Shown here piece after piece: positions 18,957-28,950 of a stretch of 64,000 nt of DNA. The first letter of the stretch is position 1, and each line of letters begins with the position of its first letter. The translations under genes were made by a program, and so were the position numbers. The stretch is from Aestuariispira ectoiniformans (lineage in GTDB: Bacteria > Pseudomonadota > Alphaproteobacteria > UBA8366 > Aestuariispiraceae), in assembly GCF_025136295.1 (NCBI RefSeq), contig NZ_CP062788.1, positions 1,054,001 through 1,118,000 of the forward strand, read 5' to 3'. The notes beneath the pieces are model-generated. The model worked only from the letters and a program-made list of their open reading frames with translations. It had not been told where the DNA came from and made no database searches.

Positions 18957-19331
18957 TCAGCTTTCTTCAGCGAAAGCCTTGTAGGCGTTTTCGTCCATCA
19001 GGTCGTCAAGCTCGGACGGATTGGACAGCTTGATCTTGAAGAACCAGCCTTTTTCTTCGGCATCTTCGTTGACCAGGCTCGGGTTGCCTTCCAGTTCGTC
19101 ATTGACCTCGACGATCTCGCCGGTAACGGGGGCATAGACTTCGCTGGCTGCCTTTACGGATTCGACCACACCGGCTTCGCCGCCCTTTTCGATTTCGTCG
19201 CCGACTTCCGGCAGGTCAACGAAGACCACGTCACCCAGAGCTGCCTGTGCGAAATCGGTGATGCCGACAGTGGCGACGTCGCCTTCCACCAGCACCCATT
19301 CATGTTCTTCACTGTATTTCACGTTGCTCAT
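18957..19331 (-). CDS. gcvH: Glycine cleavage system H protein
   Basis: Small lipoyl carrier that shuttles the aminomethyl group between P, T and L proteins. The 124-residue protein has the lipoylation site K60 in [12 protein letters not shown], flanked by the usual acidic residues. Full length and unremarkable. Sits between gcvT and gcvP with gaps of 76 and 45 bases. Confidence 0.97.
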   Translation of the reverse strand: MSNVKYSEEHEWVLVEGDVATVGITDFAQAALGDVVFVDLPEVGDEIEKGGEAGVVESVKAASEVYAPVTGEIVEVNDELEGNPSLVNEDAEEKGWFFKIKLSNPSELDDLMDENAYKAFAEES

Positions 19332-19407
19332 ATTACCGTCCCCACATTTATTGGTTGGTGATTAATCATTGGTACGTTGCAAATATTTCACTGCTTTTAT
19401 CGGCGTC

Positions 19408-20541
19408 TCAGCCGCGATAGTAGCGCTGCGGCACGATCGGCATTTTGACGACCTTCGCGGGCAGTGATTTACCGCGCACAACAAGATTGATGGGCGTGTC
19501 GACTTTTGCGAAATCAATCGCGACATAGCCCATGGCGACCGGGCCGCCTGCGGTGGGGCCGAAGCCGCCGCTCGTGATCTTGCCGATTTCATTGCCGTCG
19601 GCATCGGTGACAACCGTGCCTTCGCGGGCCGGCGCGCGGCCTTCCGGCAGGATGCCAACGCGTTTGCGGGAAACGCCTTCGGCCAGTTGTTTCTGCACCA
19701 CGTCCGCACCAGGGAAACCGCCTTCCTCGCGGCGGCGCTTGCCAACCGACCAGGTCAGGCCAGCCTCGATCGGGCTGGTGGTGGTGTCGATGTCGTGGCC
19801 GTAGAGGCAAAGCCCGGCTTCCAGGCGCAGCGAATCACGCGCGCCAAGACCGATCGGGTCTACTTCCGGCTGGTCCAGGAAGGCCTTGGTGAGAGCCACG
19901 GCCTTGTCGTTCGGCACGGAAATCTCATAGCCATCCTCACCGGTATAGCCGGAACGGCTGACGAGGCAGGTGACGCCTTCGAATTCCACGGCGGTCTGGG
20001 TCATGAAGGGCTGGGTGCGAAGGGTCTCGCCCAGCAGGCGCGCGGCGGCATCCACGGCTTTCGGGCCCTGAACGGCAATCAAGGCGCTCTCGTCGATCGG
20101 CTGTAACGTGGCTTTGCCAGCCAGCTTTTCGGAAATCAGGGCAAAGTCCTGATCCTTGCAGGCGGCGTTCACGACCAGATAGAGGCGGTCCGCCAGCGCG
20201 GGGTCGGCCGGACGCGTGACCATGAGGTCGTCCAGGATGCCACCCTCATCGTTCAGCAACTGGCTATAGCGCTGCTGGCCGGGTTTCAGGGATTGCAGGT
20301 CTGCAGGAACCAGCGTTTCCAGTGCGGCGTCCGCGCCGTCACCAATCAGCCATGCCTGGCCCATGTGGGATACGTCGAACAGGCCCGCGCTTTCACGCGT
20401 CTGGTTATGTTCTTTCAGAATGCCAGCAGGATATTGAACCGGCATTTCATAGCCGGCAAAGGGTACGATTTTTCCGCCAAGTTCGACATGCAGATCGTAA
20501 AGCGGAGTCCGCTTCAACTCTCCCTGGTCCGGTGAGGCCAT
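19408..20541 (-). CDS. gcvT: Glycine cleavage system aminomethyltransferase T
   Basis: Transfers the aminomethyl carbon to tetrahydrofolate, giving methylene-THF and ammonia. The 377-residue protein shows FDVSHMGQ near residue 55, GYTGEDGYEI and the RDSLRLEAGLCLYGHD segment, all diagnostic. A good ribosome site GGAGATGAGGG precedes the ATG. It is the first gene after the glycine riboswitch. Its C-terminal fold is shared with the sarcosine oxidase alpha chain further along the window. Confidence 0.97.
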   Translation of the reverse strand: MASPDQGELKRTPLYDLHVELGGKIVPFAGYEMPVQYPAGILKEHNQTRESAGLFDVSHMGQAWLIGDGADAALETLVPADLQSLKPGQQRYSQLLNDEGGILDDLMVTRPADPALADRLYLVVNAACKDQDFALISEKLAGKATLQPIDESALIAVQGPKAVDAAARLLGETLRTQPFMTQTAVEFEGVTCLVSRSGYTGEDGYEISVPNDKAVALTKAFLDQPEVDPIGLGARDSLRLEAGLCLYGHDIDTTTSPIEAGLTWSVGKRRREEGGFPGADVVQKQLAEGVSRKRVGILPEGRAPAREGTVVTDADGNEIGKITSGGFGPTAGGPVAMGYVAIDFAKVDTPINLVVRGKSLPAKVVKMPIVPQRYYRG

Positions 20542-20596
20542 CCCTCATCTCCTTAACAACAGTTGGGTCGACCACGCTGGAATTACCAGCGAGGTA

Positions 20597-20820
20597 CCCC
20601 TTCTGTCATAGGACCTGAGAGTGTGACCGTTTCGCGCCCTGCTTGCCGGAATGACGCGACCGGCTTACCCCTTCGGTGGAGCCTATGCCGATTTCGGCAT
20701 ATGCCCGCTTTCCAGAATGCCTTCCATGCGCGGTCCCTTTACCTGAGAGATTCCGGGGTGGTTGCTCCTTCGGTGTCGCAAATCCTTAATCTTCCAAGGT
20801 TTGCGATCTCTCCCACGCAC
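20597..20820 (-). promoter_or_regulatory. Tandem glycine riboswitch (gcvT motif)
   Basis: Two glycine aptamers lie in series on the minus strand. The first has GTGGGAGAGAT, ACCGAAGGAGCAA and TCTCTCAGGTAAAGGGACCG. The second has CTGGAAAGC, CACCGAAGGGGTAA and ACTCTCAGGTCC...GACAGAAGGGG. They are joined by a short linker and end about 55 bases before the gcvT ATG. The whole 365-base gap between gcvT and the lipoprotein gene is accounted for by this element and its promoter. Glycine is expected to turn the operon on. Confidence 0.95.
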
Positions 20821-20906
20821 GTCACGAGGCTGACGCTGTAAAGCTATTCAGTGTCGTCTTCATGTCAATAACAATCGTCATGAAGATGTCGATTTTGACG
20901 TCAGGC

Positions 20907-21446
20907 CTATTCGTTTCCGCGGTTGAAATTCAACTCGTCCCGGCTCAGTTCATAGCCCAGATAGATGGAGTAATCTTCCGGATTATCGTCTTTTTTTCGC
21001 GGGATTTCGGCCAGGAAACGTTCCTGATAATAGATTTTTGAGTTGTTGCCGGCAAAGGAGAATTTAATCGGCATGGAGCGTCTGGAGATGATATGCCGGT
21101 CCGCATCAGCAATCGCCATGATCATGTTGACCTCTGCCGCATCGCTCTGCTCCGCCGGGCCCTGGCTGGCGTTCATTCCAACATAGAGACCGACTTCGAT
21201 CGAATCGTCGCTGACGTTACAATCGCCTGCAACGCGCGAGAATTCCGCTTCCAGAAGGACATCCGTGATATCGCGGCCGGGGCCGGGTTTGTATCGGGTA
21301 ACCTTGCCCAGGTCTTCAAGGACGCGCACTTCAGGGCATGTGGCCGGTGCCGGTTTGCTCCAGTTAACACCTTCACAGGCTGAGAGCACGACAGGCAGTG
21401 CAAGGACAGGGACCAGTTTCAGGGCAGAGCGAAAAAACAGGCGCAT
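20907..21446 (-). CDS. Hypothetical lipoprotein
   Basis: A 179-residue protein with a lipoprotein signal: basic N-terminus, hydrophobic core, and lipobox LSAC with the lipidated cysteine at C24. The mature part contains alternating beta-type sequence and a stretch ITDVLLEAEFSRVAGDC that suggests an immunoglobulin-like or beta-sandwich domain. I do not recognise the family. No residue after the lipid cysteine clearly forces inner-membrane retention, so an outer-membrane location is possible. It is alone between the glycine riboswitch and the CDGSH gene. Confidence 0.75.
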   Translation of the reverse strand: MRLFFRSALKLVPVLALPVVLSACEGVNWSKPAPATCPEVRVLEDLGKVTRYKPGPGRDITDVLLEAEFSRVAGDCNVSDDSIEVGLYVGMNASQGPAEQSDAAEVNMIMAIADADRHIISRRSMPIKFSFAGNNSKIYYQERFLAEIPRKKDDNPEDYSIYLGYELSRDELNFNRGNE

Positions 21447-21494
21447 GGATTTCCTTCGGCGTATCGTTAGTCAGTCCTGAATTATGTCACACGC

Positions 21495-21734
21495 CTACAG
21501 TTTGGCGTGGGTGCCGTCGCACAATGGCTTTTTGCCGGAATGTTTGCAACCGCAGAAAAAAACGGTCCGCGTTTTTTCAGCCGTGTATTTGACCGGCGTA
21601 AATCCCGTCCCTTTGTGCGAGCCGTCGCAGAACGGCTGCTTCTTTGACCGTCCGCAGGCACACCAGAAATAGGATTTTCCTTCTTCCACCTGTGTTGAAT
21701 AGGGCGTTTTGGAGGCGACAACAGGATCAGACAT
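21495..21734 (-). CDS. Double CDGSH iron-sulfur protein
   Basis: A 79-residue soluble protein with two complete CDGSH motifs. The first uses C25, C27, C36 and H40; the second uses C61, C63, C72 and H76 (CDGTH). Each would bind a 2Fe-2S cluster with three cysteines and one histidine, as in mitochondrial CISD3 and its bacterial relatives. The ATG at 21734 (MSDPVV) gives a compact protein; a longer frame upstream runs into ispH antisense and was dropped. Divergent from ispH, itself an iron-sulfur enzyme. Precise function unknown. Confidence 0.85.
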   Translation of the reverse strand: MSDPVVASKTPYSTQVEEGKSYFWCACGRSKKQPFCDGSHKGTGFTPVKYTAEKTRTVFFCGCKHSGKKPLCDGTHAKL

Positions 21735-21844
21735 CAATGCTTTCCTTCCGGGGGCCTGCTGGTGTACACATGCGTTACTGTTGATTAGCTGTAACTGTAG
21801 AGAAACCGCGTGTTTGCGGCAAGCCAGGGAATGGAGGTTCAGAC

Positions 21845-22810
21845 GTGAGTGGTCCGAAAGAGACTGGCGGTGAATGCCTGACGATCCTGTTGGCCGGCCC
21901 GCGTGGCTTTTGTGCCGGCGTCGACCGGGCGATCCTGATCGTGGAGCGCGCACTGGAGAAATTCGGTGCGCCGGTCTATGTGCGCCACGAGATTGTCCAT
22001 AACCGTTTTGTGGTCGAAAGCCTCGAAGCCAAAGGCGCGGTATTCGTTGACGAGCTGGACCAGTGCCCGACGGATCGCCCCGTGGTCTTTTCCGCCCATG
22101 GCGTGCCGAAATCGGTGCCGGAGGCGGCGGAAGCGCGTGAGATGATTTATGTGGATGCGACCTGCCCGCTGGTCAGCAAGGTTCACCGTGAGTCCGAACA
22201 TCATCACCGCAAGGGCTGCCATATCGTGTTGATCGGTCATGCGGGGCACCCGGAAGTGGTTGGCACCATGGGTCAGCTGCCGGACGGGGCCATGTCGCTG
22301 GTGGAAACAGTGGCTGATGTCTATGCCCTGGACGTGCCGGATGACAAGCCATTGGCCTTTGCCACGCAGACAACGCTGTCGGTGGATGAGACCAGGGATA
22401 TTCTGGCCGCGCTCAGGGAGCGTTTTCCCGATATCCGCGGACCCAAAAAAGAAGATATCTGTTATGCCACCACGAACCGCCAGGCGGCGGTGAAAGAGAT
22501 CGCGCAGGACAGTGACATGGTTATGGTGATTGGTGCGCCGAACTCGTCCAATTCGCGGCGGCTGGTGGATGTGGCCCGGGAATACGGTTGCCCGAAGGCC
22601 CAGTTGATCCAGCGCGCCAAAGACATCGACTGGGATGATTTCGACGGCGTAAAAACCTTGGGCATTACCGCCGGAGCCTCTGCGCCGGAGGTGCTGGTGG
22701 ACGAGGTGATTTCCGCCTGTCGCGATCATTTCGATCAGGTGACGGTGCGGGAGGTCGTGACCGCAGAGGAAAATGTCGAGTTCAAGCTGCCCCGTCTTCT
22801 CACAGCGTGA
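21845..22810 (+). CDS. ispH: 4-hydroxy-3-methylbut-2-enyl diphosphate reductase IspH
   Basis: Last enzyme of the MEP isoprenoid pathway, a 4Fe-4S reductase giving IPP and DMAPP. The 321-residue protein has the three cluster cysteines in GFCAGV (C23), DATCPLV and [10 protein letters not shown]. Starts at a GTG with the strong ribosome site GGAGG eight bases upstream. Followed by thrB and rnhA, a common alphaproteobacterial order. Confidence 0.96.
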   Translation: MSGPKETGGECLTILLAGPRGFCAGVDRAILIVERALEKFGAPVYVRHEIVHNRFVVESLEAKGAVFVDELDQCPTDRPVVFSAHGVPKSVPEAAEAREMIYVDATCPLVSKVHRESEHHHRKGCHIVLIGHAGHPEVVGTMGQLPDGAMSLVETVADVYALDVPDDKPLAFATQTTLSVDETRDILAALRERFPDIRGPKKEDICYATTNRQAAVKEIAQDSDMVMVIGAPNSSNSRRLVDVAREYGCPKAQLIQRAKDIDWDDFDGVKTLGITAGASAPEVLVDEVISACRDHFDQVTVREVVTAEENVEFKLPRLLTA

Positions 22811-22862
22811 TCAGGTCTTGAGCGCAATTTCAGTTTTTACCGGGTAAGGGAGGGGCGACCGC

Positions 22863-23825
22863 ATGGCCGTCTATACGGAAGTTTCAGACGAAGAGTTGAA
22901 GACCTTCATCAATCGCTATGATGTGGGGGAACTGCTGTCCTATAAAGGCATCGCCGAAGGCGTGGAAAATTCCAACTTCTTTGTCCAGACCTCCCAGCTT
23001 CCTTATATCCTGACGCTCTATGAAAAGCGGGTGAACCCGGACGACCTGCCGTTTTTCCTGGGCCTTATGGAGCATCTTTCCGAAAAGGGCATTCGCTGCT
23101 CGGTGCCTCTGCGTGACAGGGACGGGCGTGCGTTGCAAACGCTCGCCGGGCGTCCCGCCGCCCTGTTCACCTTTCTGGAGGGCATGTGGCCGCGCAAGAT
23201 TGCGCCCTTCCATTGCGCGGAACTGGGCAGGGCCATGGCGCGTATGCATCTGGCCGGTCTGGACTATGAGCTGACGCGGGAGAACAATCTGTCGGTCAGC
23301 GGTTGGCGGCCGTTGTTTGAATCCTGCGCCGACCGCGCGGATGAGGTGCGCCCCGGTCTCGCCGGCATGCTGGACCGGGAACTGACCTTCCTGGAAAACA
23401 ACTGGCCGGATGATCTGCCGATGGGCGTCTGCCACGCAGACCTTTTCCCGGACAATGTATTCTTCCGTGACGATGCGGTCTCCGGCATTATTGATTTTTA
23501 CTTCGCGTGCAACGACTTCCTGGTTTACGACTTGGCGGTCTGCCTGAATGCCTGGTGTTTCGAACGGGACCGCAGTTTCAACCTGACCAAGGCGCGGCTG
23601 ATGCTGTCCAACTATCGCAAGGAACGCGCGCTTTCCAGGCAGGAGATCGAGGCGCTGCCGATCCTGGCGCGCGGGGCGGCGGTGCGCTTCCTGCTGACCC
23701 GGCTGTATGACTGGCTGAACCATCCCGAAGGGGCCTTTGTTCAGCCCAAGGACCCGCTGGAATATTTCGCTTATCTCAGCTTCCATCAGCGTGTTTCCAG
23801 CCCCTCAGACTATGGGGTGGAATAG
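22863..23825 (+). CDS. thrB: Homoserine kinase, APH-type ThrB
   Basis: Phosphorylates homoserine in threonine synthesis. The 320-residue protein is of the aminoglycoside-phosphotransferase fold, not the GHMP type. It has [13 protein letters not shown] (catalytic loop, HxDxxxxN) followed by [18 protein letters not shown], where the DFY segment takes the place of the metal-binding DxD/DFG loop. Lies 52 bases after ispH and 4 bases before rnhA, so the three are probably one operon. Confidence 0.92.
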   Translation: MAVYTEVSDEELKTFINRYDVGELLSYKGIAEGVENSNFFVQTSQLPYILTLYEKRVNPDDLPFFLGLMEHLSEKGIRCSVPLRDRDGRALQTLAGRPAALFTFLEGMWPRKIAPFHCAELGRAMARMHLAGLDYELTRENNLSVSGWRPLFESCADRADEVRPGLAGMLDRELTFLENNWPDDLPMGVCHADLFPDNVFFRDDAVSGIIDFYFACNDFLVYDLAVCLNAWCFERDRSFNLTKARLMLSNYRKERALSRQEIEALPILARGAAVRFLLTRLYDWLNHPEGAFVQPKDPLEYFAYLSFHQRVSSPSDYGVE

Positions 23826-23829
23826 GTCG

Positions 23830-24270
23830 ATGAGCGACAGCAAAGTAGTGGAGATCTTCACCGATGGCGCCTGCAGCGGCAATCCCGGTCCCGGAGGCTG
23901 GGGGGCTATCCTGCGCTTTAACGGCCATGAAAAAGAGCTGAATGGCGGTGAGGCGGAGACCACCAATAACCGTATGGAGATGATGGCGGCGATCATGGCC
24001 CTGGAAAGCCTGAAGCGTCCCATGCCCGTGGTGATCACCACCGACAGCACCTATGTGCGGGACGGCATCACCAAGTGGATTCATGGCTGGAAGCGCAATG
24101 GATGGAAAACCGCCGCCAAAAAGCCGGTCAAGAATGCCGAGCTTTGGCAGCGCCTGGAAGCCGCGCTGAAACCCCATCAGGTGGAATGGCATTGGGTCAA
24201 GGGCCATGCCGGTCATCCGGAAAACGAACGCGCCGACGAGTTGGCACGTATGGGGATACCTGGGCGCTGA
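23830..24270 (+). CDS. rnhA: Ribonuclease HI
   Basis: Cuts RNA in RNA-DNA hybrids. The 146-residue enzyme has the four acidic active-site residues D12, E50, D72 and D136, plus H126 in the handle-side loop. It also has the basic handle region [13 protein letters not shown]. The ATG at 23830 lies just after the thrB stop; an upstream frame inside thrB was rejected. Last gene of ispH-thrB-rnhA. Confidence 0.96.
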   Translation: MSDSKVVEIFTDGACSGNPGPGGWGAILRFNGHEKELNGGEAETTNNRMEMMAAIMALESLKRPMPVVITTDSTYVRDGITKWIHGWKRNGWKTAAKKPVKNAELWQRLEAALKPHQVEWHWVKGHAGHPENERADELARMGIPGR

Positions 24271-24420
24271 TAGCCCGATTTCGGCATTGTGACTGCCCGG
24301 TAGCTTGCTACCTCTTCCGCTGACTTCGTAAACGCGCTACAAATAACCCATGGAATAAAAAGCCAAAAATGGGGTTGTTGTGGAGGTTTCAGTGTCTGTG
24401 GACTGGTCCGGGAGAGCCTG

Positions 24421-26211
24421 ATGTCGGTCGGCGAAATCGGGCTTAAGGCGAAGGCCTTTTTTCTTCACGAAAATGTCGTGCTGCTGGTGCTGGCCGTGAT
24501 CGTCGGTGTGGCTGGGGCGCATGTTGCGCTTGGTTTTCGTGAGGGGATTTCGCTGGTCAACCGGCTTTTCTATCAGGTGTCTGCGGAAAATCTCACCTCG
24601 CGACTGACGGAACTGCCCTGGTGGCAGGTGATGCTGGCACCGGCCTTGGGCGGTCTTCTGGTCGGTCAGGTCAATACAAGGCTGATGAAGGGCCGGCGTG
24701 GTCAGGGGGTCGGCAATATCATCGAGGTCAATGCCCTGCACGGCGCGAAGATGGACCTGAAACAGGGATTGAGCAATGCGCTGGCCAATACGATTTCCAT
24801 CGGCGCAGGTGCGTCGATCGGCCGTGAGGGCACAATCCTGCATCTGACCTCGACGGTGACCACATGGTGCGCGGCAAGGCTCAGACTGCAACAGCATCAT
24901 CAGCATATTCTTCTTGGCTGTGCGGTGGCGGCGGGGATGGCGGCCTCCTTCAACGCCCCCATCGCCGGTGTCTTTTTCGCGCTTGAGGTGGTCCTTCGCC
25001 ATTATGCGCTGACGGCCTTTGCGCCTGTCGTGATCTCGTCGGTCATCGGCACGATGATCACCCGCATCTATTACGGTGATTTCCCGGCCTATATCTTGCC
25101 CCATTATGATGTGGTGACATTCTGGGAGTTCCCGGCCTTTCTGCTGTTGGGGATTGTCTGTGGCTTTGCTGCCATCCTGTTCATGTGGACGGTCTTCACC
25201 ACCGAAGACATTATCCGTAAGGTCAAACTGCCCGCCTGGCTGAAACCTGCCATCGGTGGACTGACGGTTGGGGGGATTGCCCTGTTCCTGCCTCATGTCA
25301 TGGGCGTCGGATATGAAACCACGACGAAGGTGTTGAATGAATCTCTGGGCATGAACCTGACCTGGCTGCTGGGGTTGATTGTTTTCAAGACGGTGGCGAC
25401 GGCGGTCAGTATCGGCAGCGGCTTCGGCGGCGGGGTTTCCTCTCCGTCGATCTTCGTTGGCACCATCGTCGGCAGCGCCTTTGGCACCGTTGCCGCGATG
25501 CCTTTCCCGGACCTGGGGATACACACCGGCCTTTATGCGATTGTCGGCATGGCGTCGACCTCTGCGGCGGTCCTGGGCGCGCCGATTTCCTGCATCCTGA
25601 TCGTGTTCGAGTTGCTGGGGGACTTCAAGATCACCATCGGCGTGATGTCGGGGGCGGCGGTTGCTACCCTGCTGGTGCAGAGCATTCTCGGCAAATCCTA
25701 TTACCTCTGGCGGTTACAGCGCCGGGGCATCGAACTGGAAGGGGCGCGGGCCATGCAGATCCTGCGTCAGCAGGTGGTCGGCGACGTTGCGGGCACCGGC
25801 TTTCATTCGGTGGAGGCCACGACCAAGCTGATGGAGGTGATCGATTTCCTGCATACGCTGCCGGAAGGGGCGGAGGCGGTTGTGGTTGAGGACGGATATC
25901 GGTTTGTCGGGACAATTCAGTTGGAGGATGTGAAGGATGTGGCCTTCGACCCGCTGGCGAACCAGGATGCGCTGGAGGCGCAGTCCTTCGTGCGTCTATA
26001 CCCGGAGGTGCTGACGGCGGATCAGACCCTGGCGCGCGCCATTGCCGTGATGAGCAAATGGAAAGCGGACCGCCTGCCGGTGGTCAGCGATGTCGACAGC
26101 ATGAGCGTGGTCGGCATGGTCGACAAGAACACCCTGCTGGAGGCCTATGTGGATGCCTTGTTGCAGGCCGAAGCCGAATCCCATGGTGGCGGGGCCAAAA
26201 GCCGGACCTAA
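24421..26211 (+). CDS. ClC-family chloride channel/antiporter with C-terminal CBS pair
   Basis: A 596-residue membrane protein. The N-terminal 430 residues form a ClC pore with the gating glutamate in GREGT and the loop GSGFGGGVSSPSIFVG. The first filter motif reads RGQGVGNI rather than GSGIP, so the usual central serine is missing. The C-terminal region holds two CBS repeats (about residues 455-510 and 520-580), which commonly bind adenine nucleotides and regulate gating. Whether it is a channel or a proton-coupled exchanger cannot be told. It follows rnhA after a 150-base gap that probably carries its promoter. Confidence 0.88.
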   Translation: MSVGEIGLKAKAFFLHENVVLLVLAVIVGVAGAHVALGFREGISLVNRLFYQVSAENLTSRLTELPWWQVMLAPALGGLLVGQVNTRLMKGRRGQGVGNIIEVNALHGAKMDLKQGLSNALANTISIGAGASIGREGTILHLTSTVTTWCAARLRLQQHHQHILLGCAVAAGMAASFNAPIAGVFFALEVVLRHYALTAFAPVVISSVIGTMITRIYYGDFPAYILPHYDVVTFWEFPAFLLLGIVCGFAAILFMWTVFTTEDIIRKVKLPAWLKPAIGGLTVGGIALFLPHVMGVGYETTTKVLNESLGMNLTWLLGLIVFKTVATAVSIGSGFGGGVSSPSIFVGTIVGSAFGTVAAMPFPDLGIHTGLYAIVGMASTSAAVLGAPISCILIVFELLGDFKITIGVMSGAAVATLLVQSILGKSYYLWRLQRRGIELEGARAMQILRQQVVGDVAGTGFHSVEATTKLMEVIDFLHTLPEGAEAVVVEDGYRFVGTIQLEDVKDVAFDPLANQDALEAQSFVRLYPEVLTADQTLARAIAVMSKWKADRLPVVSDVDSMSVVGMVDKNTLLEAYVDALLQAEAESHGGGAKSRT

Positions 26212-26288
26212 CCGCCGTTGTCCTGAAAAGCTATTGGGTTCATACTGTTTTGTCTTATGTCATCGGCAACAAGAAGGGACCTGATTCC

Positions 26289-26966
26289 ATGTTGTCGCCC
26301 GATTTTGAAAGCGGCAGACAGTATTCGCAGGCCGAGATCGGTGCACTGTCACATCTCTATCGGGGGGAAATTTATCGCAGCACAAGCTGGCGGTCGCGCT
26401 TGGATGCGACCACAAACTGGGCCGTGGTCTCGCTGGGGGTGGCCCTGTCTATTTCCTTTGCATCGCCGACGGCGACGCCCTTGCCGCTGGTCCTCGTCGG
26501 TATTCTGATCTTCATTTTCCTGATGCTGGAAAGCAGGCGTTACCGCTATTTCAACGTCTGGCGGGCGCGGGCGCGCTGGCTGGAATGCCAGTTTTTCGCC
26601 CGCATGCTTATGCACGGGGATTTGCAGACCGAAACCGGGTGGCAGGATGTGTTGGCCCAAGATTATCGCCATCCCCATTACCATATCAGCCTTATTCGGG
26701 CGGTGGGCCGGCGATTGCGGCGCAACTATATCTGGATACTCCTGATCCAGACGATTGCCTATTTCGGCAAGGTGATGATCCACCCGACGCCCCTGACAAG
26801 CATGGCTGAATTCTGGGCCCGGACCGATGTCGGCCCAATTCCCGGACATGTGATCGTGATTGCCGGGTTGCTCTACAATGGTGTTGCCATCGGGATTGCC
26901 CTGACGACGCTTTACCACGACCGGGCAAAGCATGTGGATGATGGAGGTGGCGTCACTATGGGTTGA
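26289..26966 (+). CDS. DUF2270 family membrane protein
   Basis: A 225-residue protein with an N-terminal soluble part (LSHLYRGEIYRSTSWRSRLDATTNWAV), two close membrane segments around residues 40-80, and two more near the C-terminus. The RYFNVWRARARWLECQFFARML segment is typical of DUF2270. The ATG at 26289 has AAGGGA eight bases upstream. The family has no known function. It follows the ClC gene on the same strand and is convergent with dusA. Confidence 0.75.
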   Translation: MLSPDFESGRQYSQAEIGALSHLYRGEIYRSTSWRSRLDATTNWAVVSLGVALSISFASPTATPLPLVLVGILIFIFLMLESRRYRYFNVWRARARWLECQFFARMLMHGDLQTETGWQDVLAQDYRHPHYHISLIRAVGRRLRRNYIWILLIQTIAYFGKVMIHPTPLTSMAEFWARTDVGPIPGHVIVIAGLLYNGVAIGIALTTLYHDRAKHVDDGGGVTMG

Positions 26967-26981
26967 GGGCAGGCTTCCACC

Positions 26982-27998
26982 TCAGGCGGTTTCGGGGGCG
27001 TCCAAACTGTTTTCAGGCACCAGCGCCATGGCCTGTTCGATCACACTTTCATCTGCGCCTTTGTGATAGGCGTTTTCGCTGAGATAACGGCGGAACTTGG
27101 CTCCACTGGGGCAGCCGGAGAAAATTCCCATCAGGTGACGGGTGATATGGTTCAGCGGCGTGCCCGCCGCCAGTTCCTCGTGCACATAGGGCAGGAAGGC
27201 GCGCAGGATATCGTGGCGGCTTTTCGTTGTGCCGGTGGTGTCGCCGTAGATGCGTCGGTCGGCCTCTGCCAGGATATAGGGTGTCTGATAGGCGGCCCGC
27301 CCGATCATCACCCCGTCCAGTTTGCCCAGGTGATCCTCGGTCTCGTCGAGTGTCTTGATGCCGCCGTTGATGGAAATATGCAAATCCGGCCGTTCCTGTT
27401 TCAGACGATAGGCGAAGTCATATTTCAGGGGCGGGATATCTCGGTTTTCCTTGGGGCTGAGGCCTTGCAGGATTGCCACGCGCGCATGGACGATGAAATG
27501 GCGGCAACCGGCATCGGCCACGGTATCCACAAAGGCCTTCATGCCTTCATAGCTGTCCTGATCGTCGATACCGATGCGATGTTTGACGGTCACGGGAATG
27601 GATACTGTGTCCCGCATGGCCGCCACGCAATCCGCAACCAGTTGCGGATCGGCCATCAGGCAGGCGCCAAAACGTCCGGACTGTACCCTGTCCGATGGGC
27701 AGCCCACATTGAGGTTTACCTCGCCATAGCCGAAATCCTCCACAATCCGGGCGGCCTGTTTCAGTTCTGCCGGATCGGAGCCGCCCAACTGGCAGGCGAC
27801 CGGGTGTTCCGCCTTATGAAAGCCCAACAGCTTTTGCCGGTCGCCGTGAATGACCGCGCCCGTTGTCACCATTTCGGTGTAAAGCAACACGCGTTTGGAG
27901 ATCAGCCGCAGGAAATAGCGGTCGAAACGGTCGGTCCAGTCCATCATCGGCGCGATGGACAGCTTGCGGTCTTCGTCACGAATGTCGGTCACGGCCAT
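26982..27998 (-). CDS. dusA: tRNA-dihydrouridine synthase DusA
   Basis: FMN enzyme that reduces uridines in the D-loop of tRNA. The 338-residue protein has APMMDWTDR at the start, the catalytic cysteine C100 in LNVGCPSDRVQSGRFGA, and the HARVAILQGLSPKENRDIPPL segment that marks the DusA subgroup. Starts at 27998; transcribed alone. Convergent with the DUF2270 gene. Confidence 0.95.
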   Translation of the reverse strand: MAVTDIRDEDRKLSIAPMMDWTDRFDRYFLRLISKRVLLYTEMVTTGAVIHGDRQKLLGFHKAEHPVACQLGGSDPAELKQAARIVEDFGYGEVNLNVGCPSDRVQSGRFGACLMADPQLVADCVAAMRDTVSIPVTVKHRIGIDDQDSYEGMKAFVDTVADAGCRHFIVHARVAILQGLSPKENRDIPPLKYDFAYRLKQERPDLHISINGGIKTLDETEDHLGKLDGVMIGRAAYQTPYILAEADRRIYGDTTGTTKSRHDILRAFLPYVHEELAAGTPLNHITRHLMGIFSGCPSGAKFRRYLSENAYHKGADESVIEQAMALVPENSLDAPETA

Positions 27999-28073
27999 TT
28001 ATCCAGACTAAGTCGAATTTCGGGCCAAGGGAATGGAGTTTTCCTTGCCGACTGTCAACCGGTCAGCGGTTTC

Positions 28074-28829
28074 TCAGCGGTATTTGTCCATGATGGACTG
28101 GTAGGTTCCGTTGTCGTGGATGGCTTCAAGGCCCTGGTTGAACCTGTCCAATATATCCTGTGCGCCGGGCGCGCGTTTGGAGACACACATATAATAATTG
28201 GACTTGCTGGTTTCCTGATAGTGGATTGCCACCGGGCCGGTCTTGTGGCGCATCTGAAATTCCGTTGCGGCCTTGAATCCGTACAGATAATCGAAGCGAT
28301 GTGCCGCCAGCATACGAACGGCGGCTTGGTCGTTGAGTGCGATGACAGGGGCTGCCTTGGCCTCCTCTAGGGAGGAGACCAGGCTGTAGCCTGAAACAAC
28401 GCCGACGGGCCGGCCCTTCAGATCGTCGAGGCTGTCGATGGCGGGAACGCTCGCGGTTCGGAAAACACCACTGGAAACGGTGCCCATCTTGTCTGAAAAC
28501 AGGAGGTATTCCTCACGTTCAGGGCGATAGGAACAACTGCACAGTCCCGTGACAGTGCCCTTCCTTGCCAGATGCATGGCCCGTTTCCACGGGTAGAAAT
28601 GCACCTGCATCTGCGTGTTCGTTTGCGCGAAGGCGGCTTTCAGGATTTCCACATCAAAGCCGGGCAGGGATGGATCATCCGGGTTGGCGATCTTGTGAGG
28701 GGGGAAATCATTGCAGGCAAAGGAAAGGGGCTCTTCCGCCTGGGCAGAATAAGCAAAGAGAAATATTGACGTCACCCATATTAGAAAAAGCGACCTCTTT
28801 ACTTTAGTAAAGCGCACCTTTTTACCCAA
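28074..28829 (-). CDS. Orphan periplasmic solute-binding protein (SBP_bac_3 family)
   Basis: A roughly 250-residue exported protein with a signal peptide ending at about AQA. The mature domain begins FACNDFPPHKI and includes LPGFDVEILKAAFAQ, YPWKRAM and ALNDQAAVRMLAAHRFDYLYG, typical of amino-acid-type binding lobes. The start is uncertain: the longest frame begins with TTG at 28829, a GTG lies 12 bases later, and no ATG with a good ribosome site is present. There is no ABC permease nearby. It lies downstream of tmpB on the same strand after a 121-base AT-rich gap, so a link with betaine or phosphonate is possible but unproven. Confidence 0.72.
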   Translation of the reverse strand: MGKKVRFTKVKRSLFLIWVTSIFLFAYSAQAEEPLSFACNDFPPHKIANPDDPSLPGFDVEILKAAFAQTNTQMQVHFYPWKRAMHLARKGTVTGLCSCSYRPEREEYLLFSDKMGTVSSGVFRTASVPAIDSLDDLKGRPVGVVSGYSLVSSLEEAKAAPVIALNDQAAVRMLAAHRFDYLYGFKAATEFQMRHKTGPVAIHYQETSKSNYYMCVSKRAPGAQDILDRFNQGLEAIHDNGTYQSIMDKYR

Positions 28830-28950
28830 GCTCTAAGGAAACCCCCACATGCAAAGATGATGGGCCAAGTTCGTGCTTCCCGTCAATAGTTTCAGTATTT
28901 TTATGGTTTTTGTTAGTTATGCTTATTAATTATTTGATCACAAAGCTCGG

